Positions 1 to 9,938 of a stretch of DNA of 64,000 nucleotides are shown piece by piece. Origin of the DNA: Cryptomeria japonica (taxonomy: Eukaryota > Streptophyta > Pinopsida > Cupressales > Cupressaceae); NCBI RefSeq assembly GCF_030272615.1, contig NC_081407.1, forward strand, positions 437,873,230-437,937,229. The letters are read 5' to 3'. Made by a program: the position numbers and the translations under genes. The notes beneath the pieces are model-generated. The model made no database searches and had not been told where the DNA came from. It worked only from the letters and a program-made list of their open reading frames with translations. Position 1 is the stretch's first letter, and each line of letters opens with the position of its first letter.

Positions 1-1018
1 ATTTTCGCATTTAATCGCGAAGACGTAATTTTCAAACCTATCAAAACACCTTTCTGGAGCTCGCCATCTAACAGGCATGTACTTTGATATGCAAGGATGA
101 CATCTACCAAACGGTTTCTCAAGACGAGTCCCGAGCGAAGAGATATAAATTTCCGAAAACGGCCAACTGGCTTTGTCGACACTGCGGACCTGATGAAGTC
201 AATGTTCTGGCAACACATGATGCCTTTCTCAAAAATATCAAACGACCTCCGTAGGCTCTCAAATTTGGAACATAGGTACCTTTAAGTACATATTAAATCT
301 TTGAATTCTCAGTTCAATCACCCGACTGACGGGATGCAAACGGCGCGCTCACCAAAACGGCTACATTAACTGATCTAACACTGGAAGTGCGGATAACTGA
401 ATTTGATGGCAAAATGAGTCCTTTTGAAAACTGATCAAACGGATTGATAAAAGCTTTAAATTTGAAATGTAGCTCACCATTTATACCAACATTATCCCGG
501 GACAAACATTCTGACATGACGCTCACCAGGACATTTTTACACTTGTGCAAACATCGCAAACTACAAACAGATTTGGCTATGAAAATGGAGCAAACGGATT
601 CATCAAGACTTGAAATTTTGTAGGGTAACTCAATTTTATGCATACAATTGAATCCATTTTGAATTTCTCCATGACGATCAACAGGGAAAAAGATATAAAC
701 ACCCAAAGTAGGCTACTCAATAAAATTTGCACTTGTGCCTAGAATGCACTTTCAGCTCACCCCTTGAAATGGGTACTTGATAAACTTCTCCAAACTGAAT
801 TCTGAAAGTTGCAACACACTAAATAGGCCAAATGAAAGGCGTGGGACATGAATCCCGAGCCTTACCCTCTGAAAATCAACCGGCTCCATTTTACCCCCTT
901 GCTAACTAGGCATTCAAACTGACTTATTTAGGTACTTTTCTGACATGCAGAGCAAAATTTTGAAATAGGCCTATAAACTTGACTCGGCTTTTAAATACTC
1001 CCAACACACAATTCAATA
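1..1018. other. Unresolved repeat-like non-coding DNA
   Basis: I see no credible gene here. On the minus strand, about 310-710 can be read as two imperfect copies of a ~170-bp motif (ATTTCAA...ATCCGTTTG...GGTGAGC), which looks like the non-coding part of an old LTR element. The 130-codon open frame there (314-706, minus) follows these repeats and resembles no protein I know. No ends, target duplication or primer-binding site are visible. Confidence 0.35.
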
Positions 1019-1112
1019 AGAAACTATAGAGCAAAGGAAAACAATACTCTTCTTGCTTTAGACAATAATTTAGTATTAGATTCTTCTACTCCTGTGGAAG
1101 AAAATTTTAAAA

Positions 1113-2077
1113 TTGCAATTAATAAAAATGGATGGGGCAGTTGGAAAAATTGCAAGAAAAGTAAAATTAAAAAAGAATAATAATACTGATATGGCTTCAC
1201 AAGGACAAACAAATTTAACCTCTCAAATGAAGAATTTCATACAAACATGCCTGGAATTAGTTAAGGGGAAACTAATAGAAGAAATTGCAGATGAGGTCAT
1301 GGAGGAAGATAAAGAAGCCTCTCCTCTATCATCCCCTTTACTTTTGGATCCTCTTGATACCCACCCCTCTACCCTAATAAAATCGAAAAGGGCAAGGCCC
1401 AGAGGTAGCACTAACAACAAGAAGAGGAAATCTTTGGCCTCAACTGAAGATAATGATTTAGAGCCTTCTAGCCCTTTCTCTAGCTGGAGAAGGTCTGTTG
1501 GGGTTTTGGAAATAGAGGTGAGAAGAGGATCCATATCTCTTCCTTCCAAGAAATTTGAAAGGCTTATTTCACTAAAATTCATAAAGGGGAAATAAAATCA
1601 TTCTCCCAGAGAGAATGGAAATTCCCCCCAAGTGGACCATTCCTTGTCTCCAACTCTCAAGAGAAAGATGGTCTTTCCTACATAGAGGATATCCCCTTGG
1701 AGATAGAGGCGATTCATGACCTATTTGGAATTTCCTAGCTACAAGAAAAATAAAATGAGGAACTACATCAGGAAAAGTTTGATCTTATTCGGGGCTTGCT
1801 AGGTTCAGAGGATAAAGAAGAAATGGAATTTGAATCTCAAAATAAAGGTGAGAAGTTATGAAAGGAAATGGAAGAAGTAAAGGAAAGTGACACTTTAGGT
1901 ATCTTTCAGGTTTCTTCACAAAAATCCAAACTATATTGTGGTATTTCTCCAGTGAGTAGAAGAGGTCGAAAATCCTTATCAAAACTTAAACAGATTGATG
2001 GAGAAGCATCAGACCAATCAACAATCACTTCAATCTTTAAATCGGGGAAGGGGAAGATCCTTCCCAAGGAAAAATGA
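1113..2077 (+). pseudogene. LINE-A ORF1 C-terminal remnant
   Basis: Broken reading frames (1113-1595, 1868-2077 and stretches between) encode a low-complexity, charged protein with basic AT-hook-like patches (KRARPRGS, KKRKSL, RRGRKSL). In plant L1 elements ORF1 usually carries a DUF4283-type RNA-binding domain and a zinc knuckle; neither is present, so only the C-terminal tail survives. The call rests mainly on position: the frame ends at TGA 2075-2077, overlapping the ORF2 start ATG (2074-2076) in the ATGA arrangement also seen in LINE-D and LINE-E. By sequence alone the protein is not recognisable. Confidence 0.6.
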
Positions 2078-2154
2078 TTCTCCTAATGTGACATGTTAGG
2101 GGTATTGGTAGCCCTAATAAACAATGCCTTCTTAAGCATTGTATAGCTACCTCA
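2074..2154 (+). pseudogene. LINE-A ORF2 start: endonuclease N-terminus, first half
   Basis: From ATG 2074 the frame reads MILLM, stop, HVRGIGSPNKQCLLKH, matching the start of plant LINE apurinic-like endonucleases (MI.LSWNVRGI.S..K). The conserved Ser-Trp position is damaged: Trp is now a TGA stop at 2089-2091. The frame runs straight into the Copia-1 insertion and resumes at 9467. The known role of this domain is to nick target DNA for target-primed reverse transcription; this copy cannot work. Confidence 0.85.
2150..2154 (+). repeat. Target-site duplication of Copia-1, left copy
   Basis: CCTCA directly precedes the TGTTGG start of the left LTR and is repeated exactly at 9462-9466. A 5-bp duplication is normal for Ty1/copia integrase. 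Confidence 0.95.
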
Positions 2155-3574
2155 TGTTGGCATAACTGATGGAGATGATGATGAGATGAGAAGATGATCG
2201 ATAAAGTTGATATGAGGAGATTGCTGGCTTGATGATGATGATATAAATTTAATAGGATGTTTGATGACTTTATTTGTGTTTTCATTTATGGCAACCATGT
2301 TTTTTTAGTCATCTAGGTCATCTAGACCTATCAATAGAGCCTAACCGCTAGTGGAATCAGTTTGACAGCAAAATTGCTAAGTTGTTGTCAACCGGTAAAC
2401 AGGAACAGAGTGATGATCAAGTGGCTGGTACGGATGATTGGAGAAGATTCAAGTGTTGCGGTTCAAAATATATGTTCATAACTTTGGCATGAGTCTGTGA
2501 TTGAAATCGCATCAAGTTTGGTGAGCCATAAAGCACATTTATAATTGACTATTATGAACTCTGTGAAGAAGAATGAATACCGATAATAGATCTTTAACCA
2601 GTAATGATTTAAGGTTTGGTGGTGGATATTGTCATGATCATAACTTAGTGATGACATGTCTTAATCCATGTGTAATGATAAGATGGTATTTGAGCGTGCA
2701 CAAGGATCAGATTTCTTGGGAAACAACAAAGTGCTTAGAAGAATGAAACAAGGGTTTGATTTCTTATCAAATTGATGTGCAATGATCATTCAACGATAGG
2801 AATCATCTAGAAATTTTTTGTAATGATCTGTAATGTATTTTGGCAGAGTGTTTTGCCACACTAAATGTAAATTCATTATATCTTATTGATGTAATTAGGG
2901 TTTGTAGCCGCCCTAACTGAAAAGTGTATTTAGAGCTAGTTGGAGAAGAGATTGTCTATCAGTAGTTTGAGAAGAAGGTGTTGTCGAACCAGTTTGAAGT
3001 GTTTGCGTGTGTGTAGCAGAGTTGTGTTGAAAAGGATATGTACTAGCAAGCAAGGAAGTGTTGTAATCATATCATTTGCCCTGTTGTTCCCTAACAGTTA
3101 CAATAGTTTGAAACTCCTTGACCAGGTAGATCCTAACGAGTCTTATATTGTAAATCCCTTCACTGGGTGGATCATTAACTTGAGTTTGAAATCCTCTAGC
3201 AAGGTTACTCTTAATAGGGTAGAGCTCCTAACAGGGCTGAGGCAAAATCCCTTGATCGAGTGACTCCTAACAGGGTTTGCTCTTAACCGGGCATATTGTA
3301 AGCTCTTAATCGAGCTAGGCCTTTAACCGAGTGCATTCCAAAAGAGTGAAAATATTTTGTGGGTGTTAATTCCCACAATGGTTTTTCTCAGTTGGGTTTC
3401 CACATGAAAAATCATTGTGTTATGGTTTGCATGCTTTGTTGGATGTTTGCTTATGTAATTATATTTCTTGCATGCTTATTGCTTTTCAAGTTGGTGAAAG
3501 TAGTTATCAGATTTATTAAGTTTTTGCTTACACTGATTCACCTCCCTCCCTCTCAATGCCTTATAAGTTTATCA
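2155..3574 (+). repeat. Copia-1 5' LTR
   Basis: This 1,420-bp LTR starts TGTTGGCATAACT and ends TTTATCA, and aligns along its length with 8049-9461. The U3/R part contains repeated CTAACAGGG-like motifs (about 3095-3320), then a small inverted repeat TGTGGG...CCCACA (about 3357-3376), a T-rich stretch and a C-rich stretch just before the end. Open frames inside it (e.g. 2940-3263) occur at the same place in the other LTR and are not genes. Confidence 0.95.
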
Positions 3575-3576
3575 AT

Positions 3577-3590
3577 TGGTATCAGAGCCT
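3577..3590 (+). promoter_or_regulatory. Copia-1 primer-binding site (initiator tRNA-Met)
   Basis: TGGTATCAGAGCCT starts two bases after the 5' LTR. It is complementary to the 3' end of plant initiator methionine tRNA, the usual primer of plant copia elements. Confidence 0.95.
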
Positions 3591-3636
3591 AATTCCCTTA
3601 AGGCTTAACCACTTGGTAAGGATCTCTAAGGCTAAC

Positions 3637-4944
3637 ATGGAGGAAGGTTCAATGAGTTATAGAGAGCTTTCAAATAGGCTTGCCGAATCTGAAGAAGCCT
3701 TGGTGAACTAAAGGTCAAGTAGAAAGCTTCATTGGCTAAGAGAAGAGAGTTGGTTGAGCAGTTGATGGAACTTAGTGAAAATAGTTCATCTGAGGAAGCA
3801 AACATTGATGCCTTGTCTAATGAGGTGGAAAAGTTGAATGATGAAAAGTCAAATCTAAGGAGAGAGTTGGAAGCCCTTACCATCAAGATGAGCCAATAGT
3901 TGGAAGCTAGAAGGACAGCTAAAGACACAATAAGAGATAAGGAGAATGAGATCGTTAAGCTGAACCGAGAGATTGGTACCTTGCATGCACATCTTCATGA
4001 GGAAAAAGAGGAAAAAGAGGAAATACAAGTTGATCTAGACATGGCTATGTCTCTTAAAGAAAGTCTCACAAAGAAGAATGAGGAGCTTACTAAGGAGTTG
4101 GCTGATGCAAATGAGTTACTAGCTAAATTCAAAAAGAGCACTACTATGCTTGATGAGGAGATTCAGACACAAAGGCAGAACAAAGATACACATGGCTTGG
4201 GATACACAACCTTTGAACAAGGAGAGCCATCCAGGTACCAAGGACAACATGCATGAAGTCAAATCTGCACCAAAGACCAAGAAGAACATCGGTAAGAGAA
4301 CCTACAAACCTATATGTTTTAACTGTCATAAGGTAGGTCATACTACAAATGTTTGTAGAAGTAGATCCAACACTTTTGATGGATATAGACCTAATACATA
4401 TGAAGGATATAAGTCTAGTACTTTTGATGGATATTGCTTCAATTGCAACAATTATGGGCATAGAGCTGTTGAGTGCAGCTCAAGAGTGAACAATTAGAGA
4501 TCTTACATGGGTTAGAGGTCTAATGGTGAATGTCAGAGATCTTACAATGACCGAAGGAACCCTGCTTGGCAGAGACCTTATGTGAACCGATCTAGTCCAT
4601 ATGAAATGGAGAATAGATGGAATGTGACATGTTCAATCTATCACAACTATGGTCATGTGGCTATGAATTGTCGAAGAAGAACTAATAGAGGCAATGCTGG
4701 ACCCTAAAGAGCATCTGGAATGGCATGTTTCCACTGTCACAAACCAACACACATTGCAAGGTTTTGTAGAGCTAGAATGAACAAATTGGTTAATCAGTAT
4801 GTTGACTGGAAAGGAAAGAAGAAGATAGATGTGGAAGAAACCAAAAGTGAGATGAATAAGATATGGAGGAAGAAAAGTGAGGAGAAACCATCGAAGGACT
4901 CCAATTCTTCACCTGGTGTGGAGAATCCCTCACCGGAAAACTAA
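3637..4944 (+). pseudogene. Copia-1 gag (capsid/nucleocapsid) pseudogene
   Basis: Starting at ATG 3637 (MEEGSMSYRELSNRL), the frames give a long charged coiled-coil region followed by CCHC zinc knuckles: two good (about 4313-4360 and 4433-4480), one degraded (CSIYHNYGHVAMNC) and one with its glycine replaced (CFHCHKPTHIARFC, about 4726-4770). The protein would package element RNA into virus-like particles. It is broken by stops near 3734 and 3898 and at least two frameshifts. The order and wording match Copia-2 gag closely, including the C-terminal stretch after the last knuckle. Gag has its own stop (4942-4944) instead of reading into pol. Confidence 0.9.
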
Positions 4945-5364
4945 TCTATGTATGAAGCTTAGGAGGAGCATATTGTTAGATCTAATTTTGGACCCCCTAA
5001 ATGGTGTACGGTAAGTCAAATCTGCATGTTTTGATGCAATATGATGTTATGAAGTGATTTTGAACCGGTTACATCTCAAACCAGTAAATTGGATGTGATA
5101 TGTGAACCGGTAGCAAGTTCTAGGGTTGAAAGGTGATTAGGGTATGTTCAACCAATTTAGCATTAAATGTTGTTGGTAAAAGGCAAATAAAAAGGTATTT
5201 AATAGTCTCATTTTTCACTTAGCATTTTTGAGAGCACATTTGGAGAGTGACAGGAACTTATAAGAGCATTTGATTGCTACTTTGGTGAAGTTGATAGCAG
5301 ATTGTGAAGATTTGTGGAAAAGTAAATCAGTGGAAGAGCATTCAGACCATAAACCCTAGTTGCG
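4945..5364 (+). other. Copia-1 gag-pol spacer, leader-like, shared with Copia-2
   Basis: About 420 bp without a coding frame lie where protease and the integrase N-terminus should be. They align recognisably with the Copia-2 spacer (44479-44943, minus): AAGCTTAGGAGGAGCA against AAGCTTAGGGGGAACA, then a 90-bp block around ATTAGGGT, AGCATT, TTGGTAAA, AAAAAGG, TTTTTCACTTA. The last part looks like a TATA-like A/T stretch and a 5' leader. See the findings for what this may mean. Confidence 0.7.
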
Positions 5365-7725
5365 AGGAAGTCTGATGCTTTCAGTAAGTTTAAGGCATTC
5401 AAAGCCTTAGTGGAGAACGAAACCAGTAAGAACCTAAAGTGTCTGACATCTGACCGGGGTGGAGAATTCACATCAGCTGAATTTGTAAAATATTGTGATG
5501 AGAATGGAATCAAGAGACAACTATCTGCACCAAGGACACCACAACATAATGAGATTGTAGAAAGGAGAAACCGAACCATAGTTGAAGCAACAAGAACAAT
5601 GTTGATGCAAGGGGATGTACCTAAAATGTTTTAGAGAGAAGCAGTTAGCACTGCAGTATACACAATGAATTGGATATTGGTCAAGAAAATTAGTGACAAA
5701 ACTTCTTATGAATTAGGGTATGGTCGTAATCCTAATGTTATTTATTTCAAAGTCTTTGGTAGCAGGTGTTACATAAAAAGAGATGAGTATACCGGAAAGT
5801 TTGATCCTAAAAGTGATGAAGGAACTTTCCTTGGTTATTCAACTAAGAGCAAAGCATTCAAGTGCTTTAACAAAATAACCAAGAAGATTGTGGAAAGTGT
5901 TAATGTGAAAGTTGATGAGTATTCTAACAAATCTGATGATACCAACAAGTCTGATGTAGTAGATGAACAAAAGATAGTGATCATTGAACCGGAAGTTCAA
6001 AATGATGTTGAGTATAACAGCATGGAGGATACCGCTCAATCAGTGGAAGAAGAAGAACAAGAAGAAACTTCTATACTGGAACCGGTTATACCTAGATATG
6101 TAAGGTTGAATCACTCTGCAGATCAGATAATTGGAGACAAGAATGTTGGAGTACAAACAAGAAGAAAGATCAAAGAAAGTGCTTGCCTGATTTCCACAAT
6201 TGAACCTAAGACAGTGAGGGAAGATCTCAAGGATGATGATTGGATAAAGGCTATGAATGAGGAGCTTGATCAAATAGAGAAGAACAACACTTGGTCACTT
6301 GTACCCAGACCGGCTGATAAAAATGTGATTGGTACTAAGTGGGTGCTTAGGAACAAATTGAATGAAGATGGTGAAGTGGTTAGGAACAAGGCTAGAGTAG
6401 TCTGCAAAGGATATGCACAAGAAGAAGGTGAGGATTATGGAGAAACCTTTGCACCTGTTGCTAGACTTGAAGGAGTAAGAATGCTACTTGCATTTGTAGC
6501 ATTCAAGGGATTCAAGGTATACCAAATGGATGTCAAGTCTTCATTTAATAATGGAATTCTAGAAGAAGAGGTTTACATTAAACAATTGGATGGGTTTGCA
6601 TTGACTGAAGTTAAGGACATGATGTGCAAACTTCATAAAGCTTTATATGGGTTAAAGAAATCTCAAAGAGCATGGCATGAGAGACTCCATTCACACCTGA
6701 TAAAGATTGGATTTCAAATAATTGATGAGGACAACAACATTTACTTAAAGACAGAAGGAGACAAGTTATTGATTGCAGAAGTGTTTGTAGATGATATCAT
6801 ATTTGGAGGAGATGATGAAACGAGTTTAACTTTTGCAGAAGAAATGAAAAAAGAATTTAAAATGTCTTTCATAGGCGAAATCAAAATTTTCATTAGTTTG
6901 CAGGTCCAACAAATGAAACGAGGAATCTTTATCAGCCAGTTCAAATATGTGAAGGAGGTATTGAAAACCTTTGGAATGGAAGACTCTAAACTAGTTGGAA
7001 CCCCTATGGTTACTAGTTGCATATTATCTAGGGAAGATGATTCAGAACCAGTGGATGAAACTGAGTATAGATCAATGATTGGTAAACTACACTATGTTGT
7101 TCATAGCAAACCGGACATTGCTCATACATTTGGTATAGTGGCTAGATTTCAGAAAAATCCTAAAGAGGCTCATATGGTGGCAGTGAAGAGAATTTTCAGG
7201 TATCTTAGAGGAACTATTAATTATGGATTATGGTATCCATACAAAGGAAACTTCTGTTTGTAGGTGTTCACAAATATTGATTGGACGGGTAATATAGATG
7301 ACTAGAAGAGCACAACCAGTGGTGCATTCTTTCTAGGAGGAAGACTGGTATCTTGGACTAGTAAGAAACAAAGTTGCATTTCTCAGTCTACAATAGAAGC
7401 AAAGTATGTGGCTGCATCTATGAACTGTACTCAAGTAATATGGGTGATACATGTATTAGAAGAATTTAAGGAGACTATGACACAACTGATGGTCATATAT
7501 TGTGATAATACAAGTGTAATAAACATTTCAAAAAATCTTGAATTGTATGCTAGAACAAAGCATATTGAACTGAAGTATCATTATCTGAGAGAAAGAGTGC
7601 AGGAAAAGAAAGTCAGGATAGATCATGTGTGAAGCAAGGAGAAGTTGGTTGACATCTTCACTAAGCCATTGCCTAAAGAAACCTTTGAGTATCTCATAGG
7701 CAAGATAGGGGTTATACCCCTATAG
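5365..7725 (+). pseudogene. Copia-1 pol: integrase C-half, reverse transcriptase, RNase H
   Basis: One frame stays open for 787 codons apart from stops at 5632, 7261, 7303 and 7630. It begins inside integrase (LTSDRGGEF, then NEIVERRNRTI with the catalytic Glu); the first catalytic Asp and the zinc-binding N-terminus are missing. RT covers about 6290-7000 with [22 protein letters not shown] (altered from the usual AFLNG type), [12 protein letters not shown] and the catalytic FVDDIIFG at about 6784-6807. RNase H lies at about 7264-7640 (SKKQSCISQSTIEAKYVA). The tail contains DIFTKPLP, typical of the copia C-terminus. No protease motif is seen. Confidence 0.93.
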
Positions 7726-8036
7726 GAGATCAACTAAGATGATGTTGCAGCATCAATCCAGTCGACTAATTGAAGATCTTTCACTATGGATTGATGAGAA
7801 AAGGGCTACTCCTCAGGGGGGGCAGTAGAGATGAAGAAAACAATTGCAGCAGAAGATGAATTTGACACTTTGCACCTTTGGCATTATCGTCAAAGGGGGA
7901 GAAGAAAAGTAAAAAGGGAGAAGAACAGTGAAGAGCAGAAAGAGAAGAACTGATAAAGGGAAACGAACAGTACAACAATCATAACAGTTAGAGTTCCAGT
8001 TTTGCATAGTGAGATTTTGGTGTTTCCATCAATGCC
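7726..8036 (+). other. Copia-1 3' untranslated region
   Basis: Non-coding purine-rich DNA between the RNase H end and the polypurine tract. It contains AGGGGGGGCAG-like purine runs (about 7815) that could have served as secondary polypurine tracts. Confidence 0.6.
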
Positions 8037-8048
8037 AAAGGGGGAGAT
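8037..8048 (+). promoter_or_regulatory. Copia-1 polypurine tract
   Basis: AAAGGGGGAGAT abuts the 3' LTR and is the plus-strand primer site. Copia-2 has the same tract beside its own 3' LTR. Confidence 0.92.
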
Positions 8049-9461
8049 TGTTGGCATAACTAATGAAGATGATGATGAGATGAGAAGATGATTGGTAAAG
8101 TTGATATGAGGAGATTGTTGGCTTGATGATGATGATATAATTGTAATAGGATGTTTGATGACTTTATTTGTGTTATCATTTATGGCAACCATGTTTGTTT
8201 AGTCATCTAGGTCATCTAGACCTACTAGTAGAGCCTAACCAATAGTGGAATCAATTTGACAACAAAACTGCTAAGTTGTTGTCAATCGGTAAACATGAAC
8301 AAAGTGATGATCAATTGACTGGTACAAATGATTGGAGAAGATTCAGGTGTTGGGGTTCAGAATATATGTTCATAACATTGGCATGAGTCTGTGATTGAAA
8401 TCGTATCAAGTTTAGTGAACCAAAAAACATATTTATAATTGATTGTTATGAACTCTATGAAGAAGAATGAATACCGGTAACAAATCTTTAACCGGTAATA
8501 ATTTAAGGTTTGGCAGTGGATCTTATCATGATCATAACTTAGTGATGACGTGTCTTAATCTGTGTGTAATGATAAGATGGTATTTGAGCTCGTACGAGGA
8601 TCAAATTTCTTAGGAAACAACAAAGTGCTTAGAAGAATGAAACAAGGGTTTGATTGCTTATCAAATCAATGTGCAGTGATCATTCAACGACGAAAATCAT
8701 CTAGAAATTTGTTGTAATGATCTGTAATGTATTTTGGCAGAGTGTTTTGTCATGCTAAATGTAAATTCATTGTATCTTGTTGATGTAATTAGGGTTTGTA
8801 GCCACCCTAAGTGAAAAGTGTATTTAGGGCTAGTTGGAGAAGAGATTGTGTGTCGGTAGTTTGAGAAGAAGGTGTTGTCGAACCAGTTTGAAGTGTCTGC
8901 GTGTGTGTAGCAGAGTTGTGCTGAAACGGATTTATACTAGAAAGCAAGGAAGTGATGTAATCAGATCATTTTCCATGTTGTTCCCTAACAGTTACAGTAG
9001 TTTGAAATCCCTTAACCAGGTAGATCCTAACAGGTCTTATATTGTAAATCCCTTCACAGGGTGGCTTATTAACTTGAGTTTGAAATCCTCTAACAAGGTT
9101 ACTCTTAGCAAGGTAGAGCTCCTAACAGGGTTGAGGCAAAATCCCTTGACCGAGTGACTCCTAATAGGGTTTGCTCTTAACCGGGCATTTTGTAAGCTCT
9201 TAAGCAGGCTAGACCTTTAATCGGACACATTCCAAAAGAGTGCAAATATTTTGTGGGTGCTAATTCCCACCGTGGTTTTTCCCAATTGGGTTTCCACATG
9301 AAAAATAAAGTGTTATGGTTTGCATGCTTTGTTGGATGTTTGCTTATGTGATTATATTTCTTGCATGCTTATTGATTTTCAAGTTGGTGAAATTAGTTAT
9401 CAGATTTATTAAGTTTTTGCTTGCATTGATTCATCCCCCCCAGTGCCTTATAAGTTTATCA
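8049..9461 (+). repeat. Copia-1 3' LTR
   Basis: This 1,413-bp LTR (TGTTGGCATAACTAATG to TTTATCA) pairs with 2155-3574. The differences are mostly scattered substitutions with few indels. Confidence 0.95.
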
Positions 9462-9466
9462 CCTCA
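9462..9466 (+). repeat. Target-site duplication of Copia-1, right copy
   Basis: CCTCA, identical to 2150-2154. The next base resumes the LINE-A endonuclease frame. Confidence 0.95.
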
Positions 9467-9938
9467 AAAGTAGATATTATAATGATATAAGAAACAAAAG
9501 TCAGTGTTGAACAAATGCAGAAAGTCAAAAGTAAATTAGGGTTTTGGACCATAGAATTGGTTGATGGTATGGGAGCCTCTAGGGGTTTATCAATCATCTA
9601 GAATCCTAGGAAAACCTCCTTTAAAAGATAAGTAGATAATTATAATTGGCAGCGAGGCTTGGCGAGCAACATTTCCTCTAGTCTAAAATTTGTTATCATT
9701 AATATATATGGGCCAGTGGCTAAAAATAAGAAGCAACAATTGTGGTAAGAATTAGATTTATTTATGCATTCCATAGACCCATACACAATCATAACATAGT
9801 CATAGGGGGAGATTTCAATGTCATCCTTCATTTATGAGAAAAGAGAGGTGACATTCAAAGGGAAATACAATCTTAGATAGAATTTAGAAATTGGGTTTCC
9901 AAAAATAATCTAATGGAGTTAGAAATAGAAAGCTTTGG
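9467..9938 (+). pseudogene. LINE-A ORF2 endonuclease, second half
   Basis: The frame continues from 2154 as KVDIIMI, stop, ETKVSVEQMQKVKSKLGFW, the conserved D...QETK motif of LINE endonucleases with Gln turned to a TAA stop. Later blocks are INIYGP (about 9700) and damaged GDFN-type residues near 9810. The domain ends abruptly around 9935, where RT sequence begins, so the catalytic C-terminal SDH region is deleted. Confidence 0.85.

Larger units (their letters stand above)
2155..9461 (+). mobile_element. Copia-1: Ty1/copia LTR retrotransposon, inactive
   Basis: A complete 7.3-kb element bounded by two LTRs and a perfect 5-bp target duplication, inserted in the LINE-A endonuclease. Order: LTR, primer-binding site, gag, non-coding spacer, integrase C-terminal half, reverse transcriptase, RNase H, polypurine tract, LTR. 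Integrase before RT marks it as copia. Protease and the N-terminal half of integrase are absent, replaced by a ~420-bp spacer shared with Copia-2. In the first ~138 bp of the LTRs I count about nine differences by eye, so the insertion is old. Stops and frameshifts in gag and pol make it inactive. Confidence 0.95.

Noticed and set aside
314-706. 130-codon minus-strand frame
   Set aside because: Sequence is two imperfect copies of a non-coding motif; no recognised protein.
2940-3263. 107-codon frame, repeated at 8834-9157
   Set aside because: Both lie at the same place in the two Copia-1 LTRs and are non-coding.
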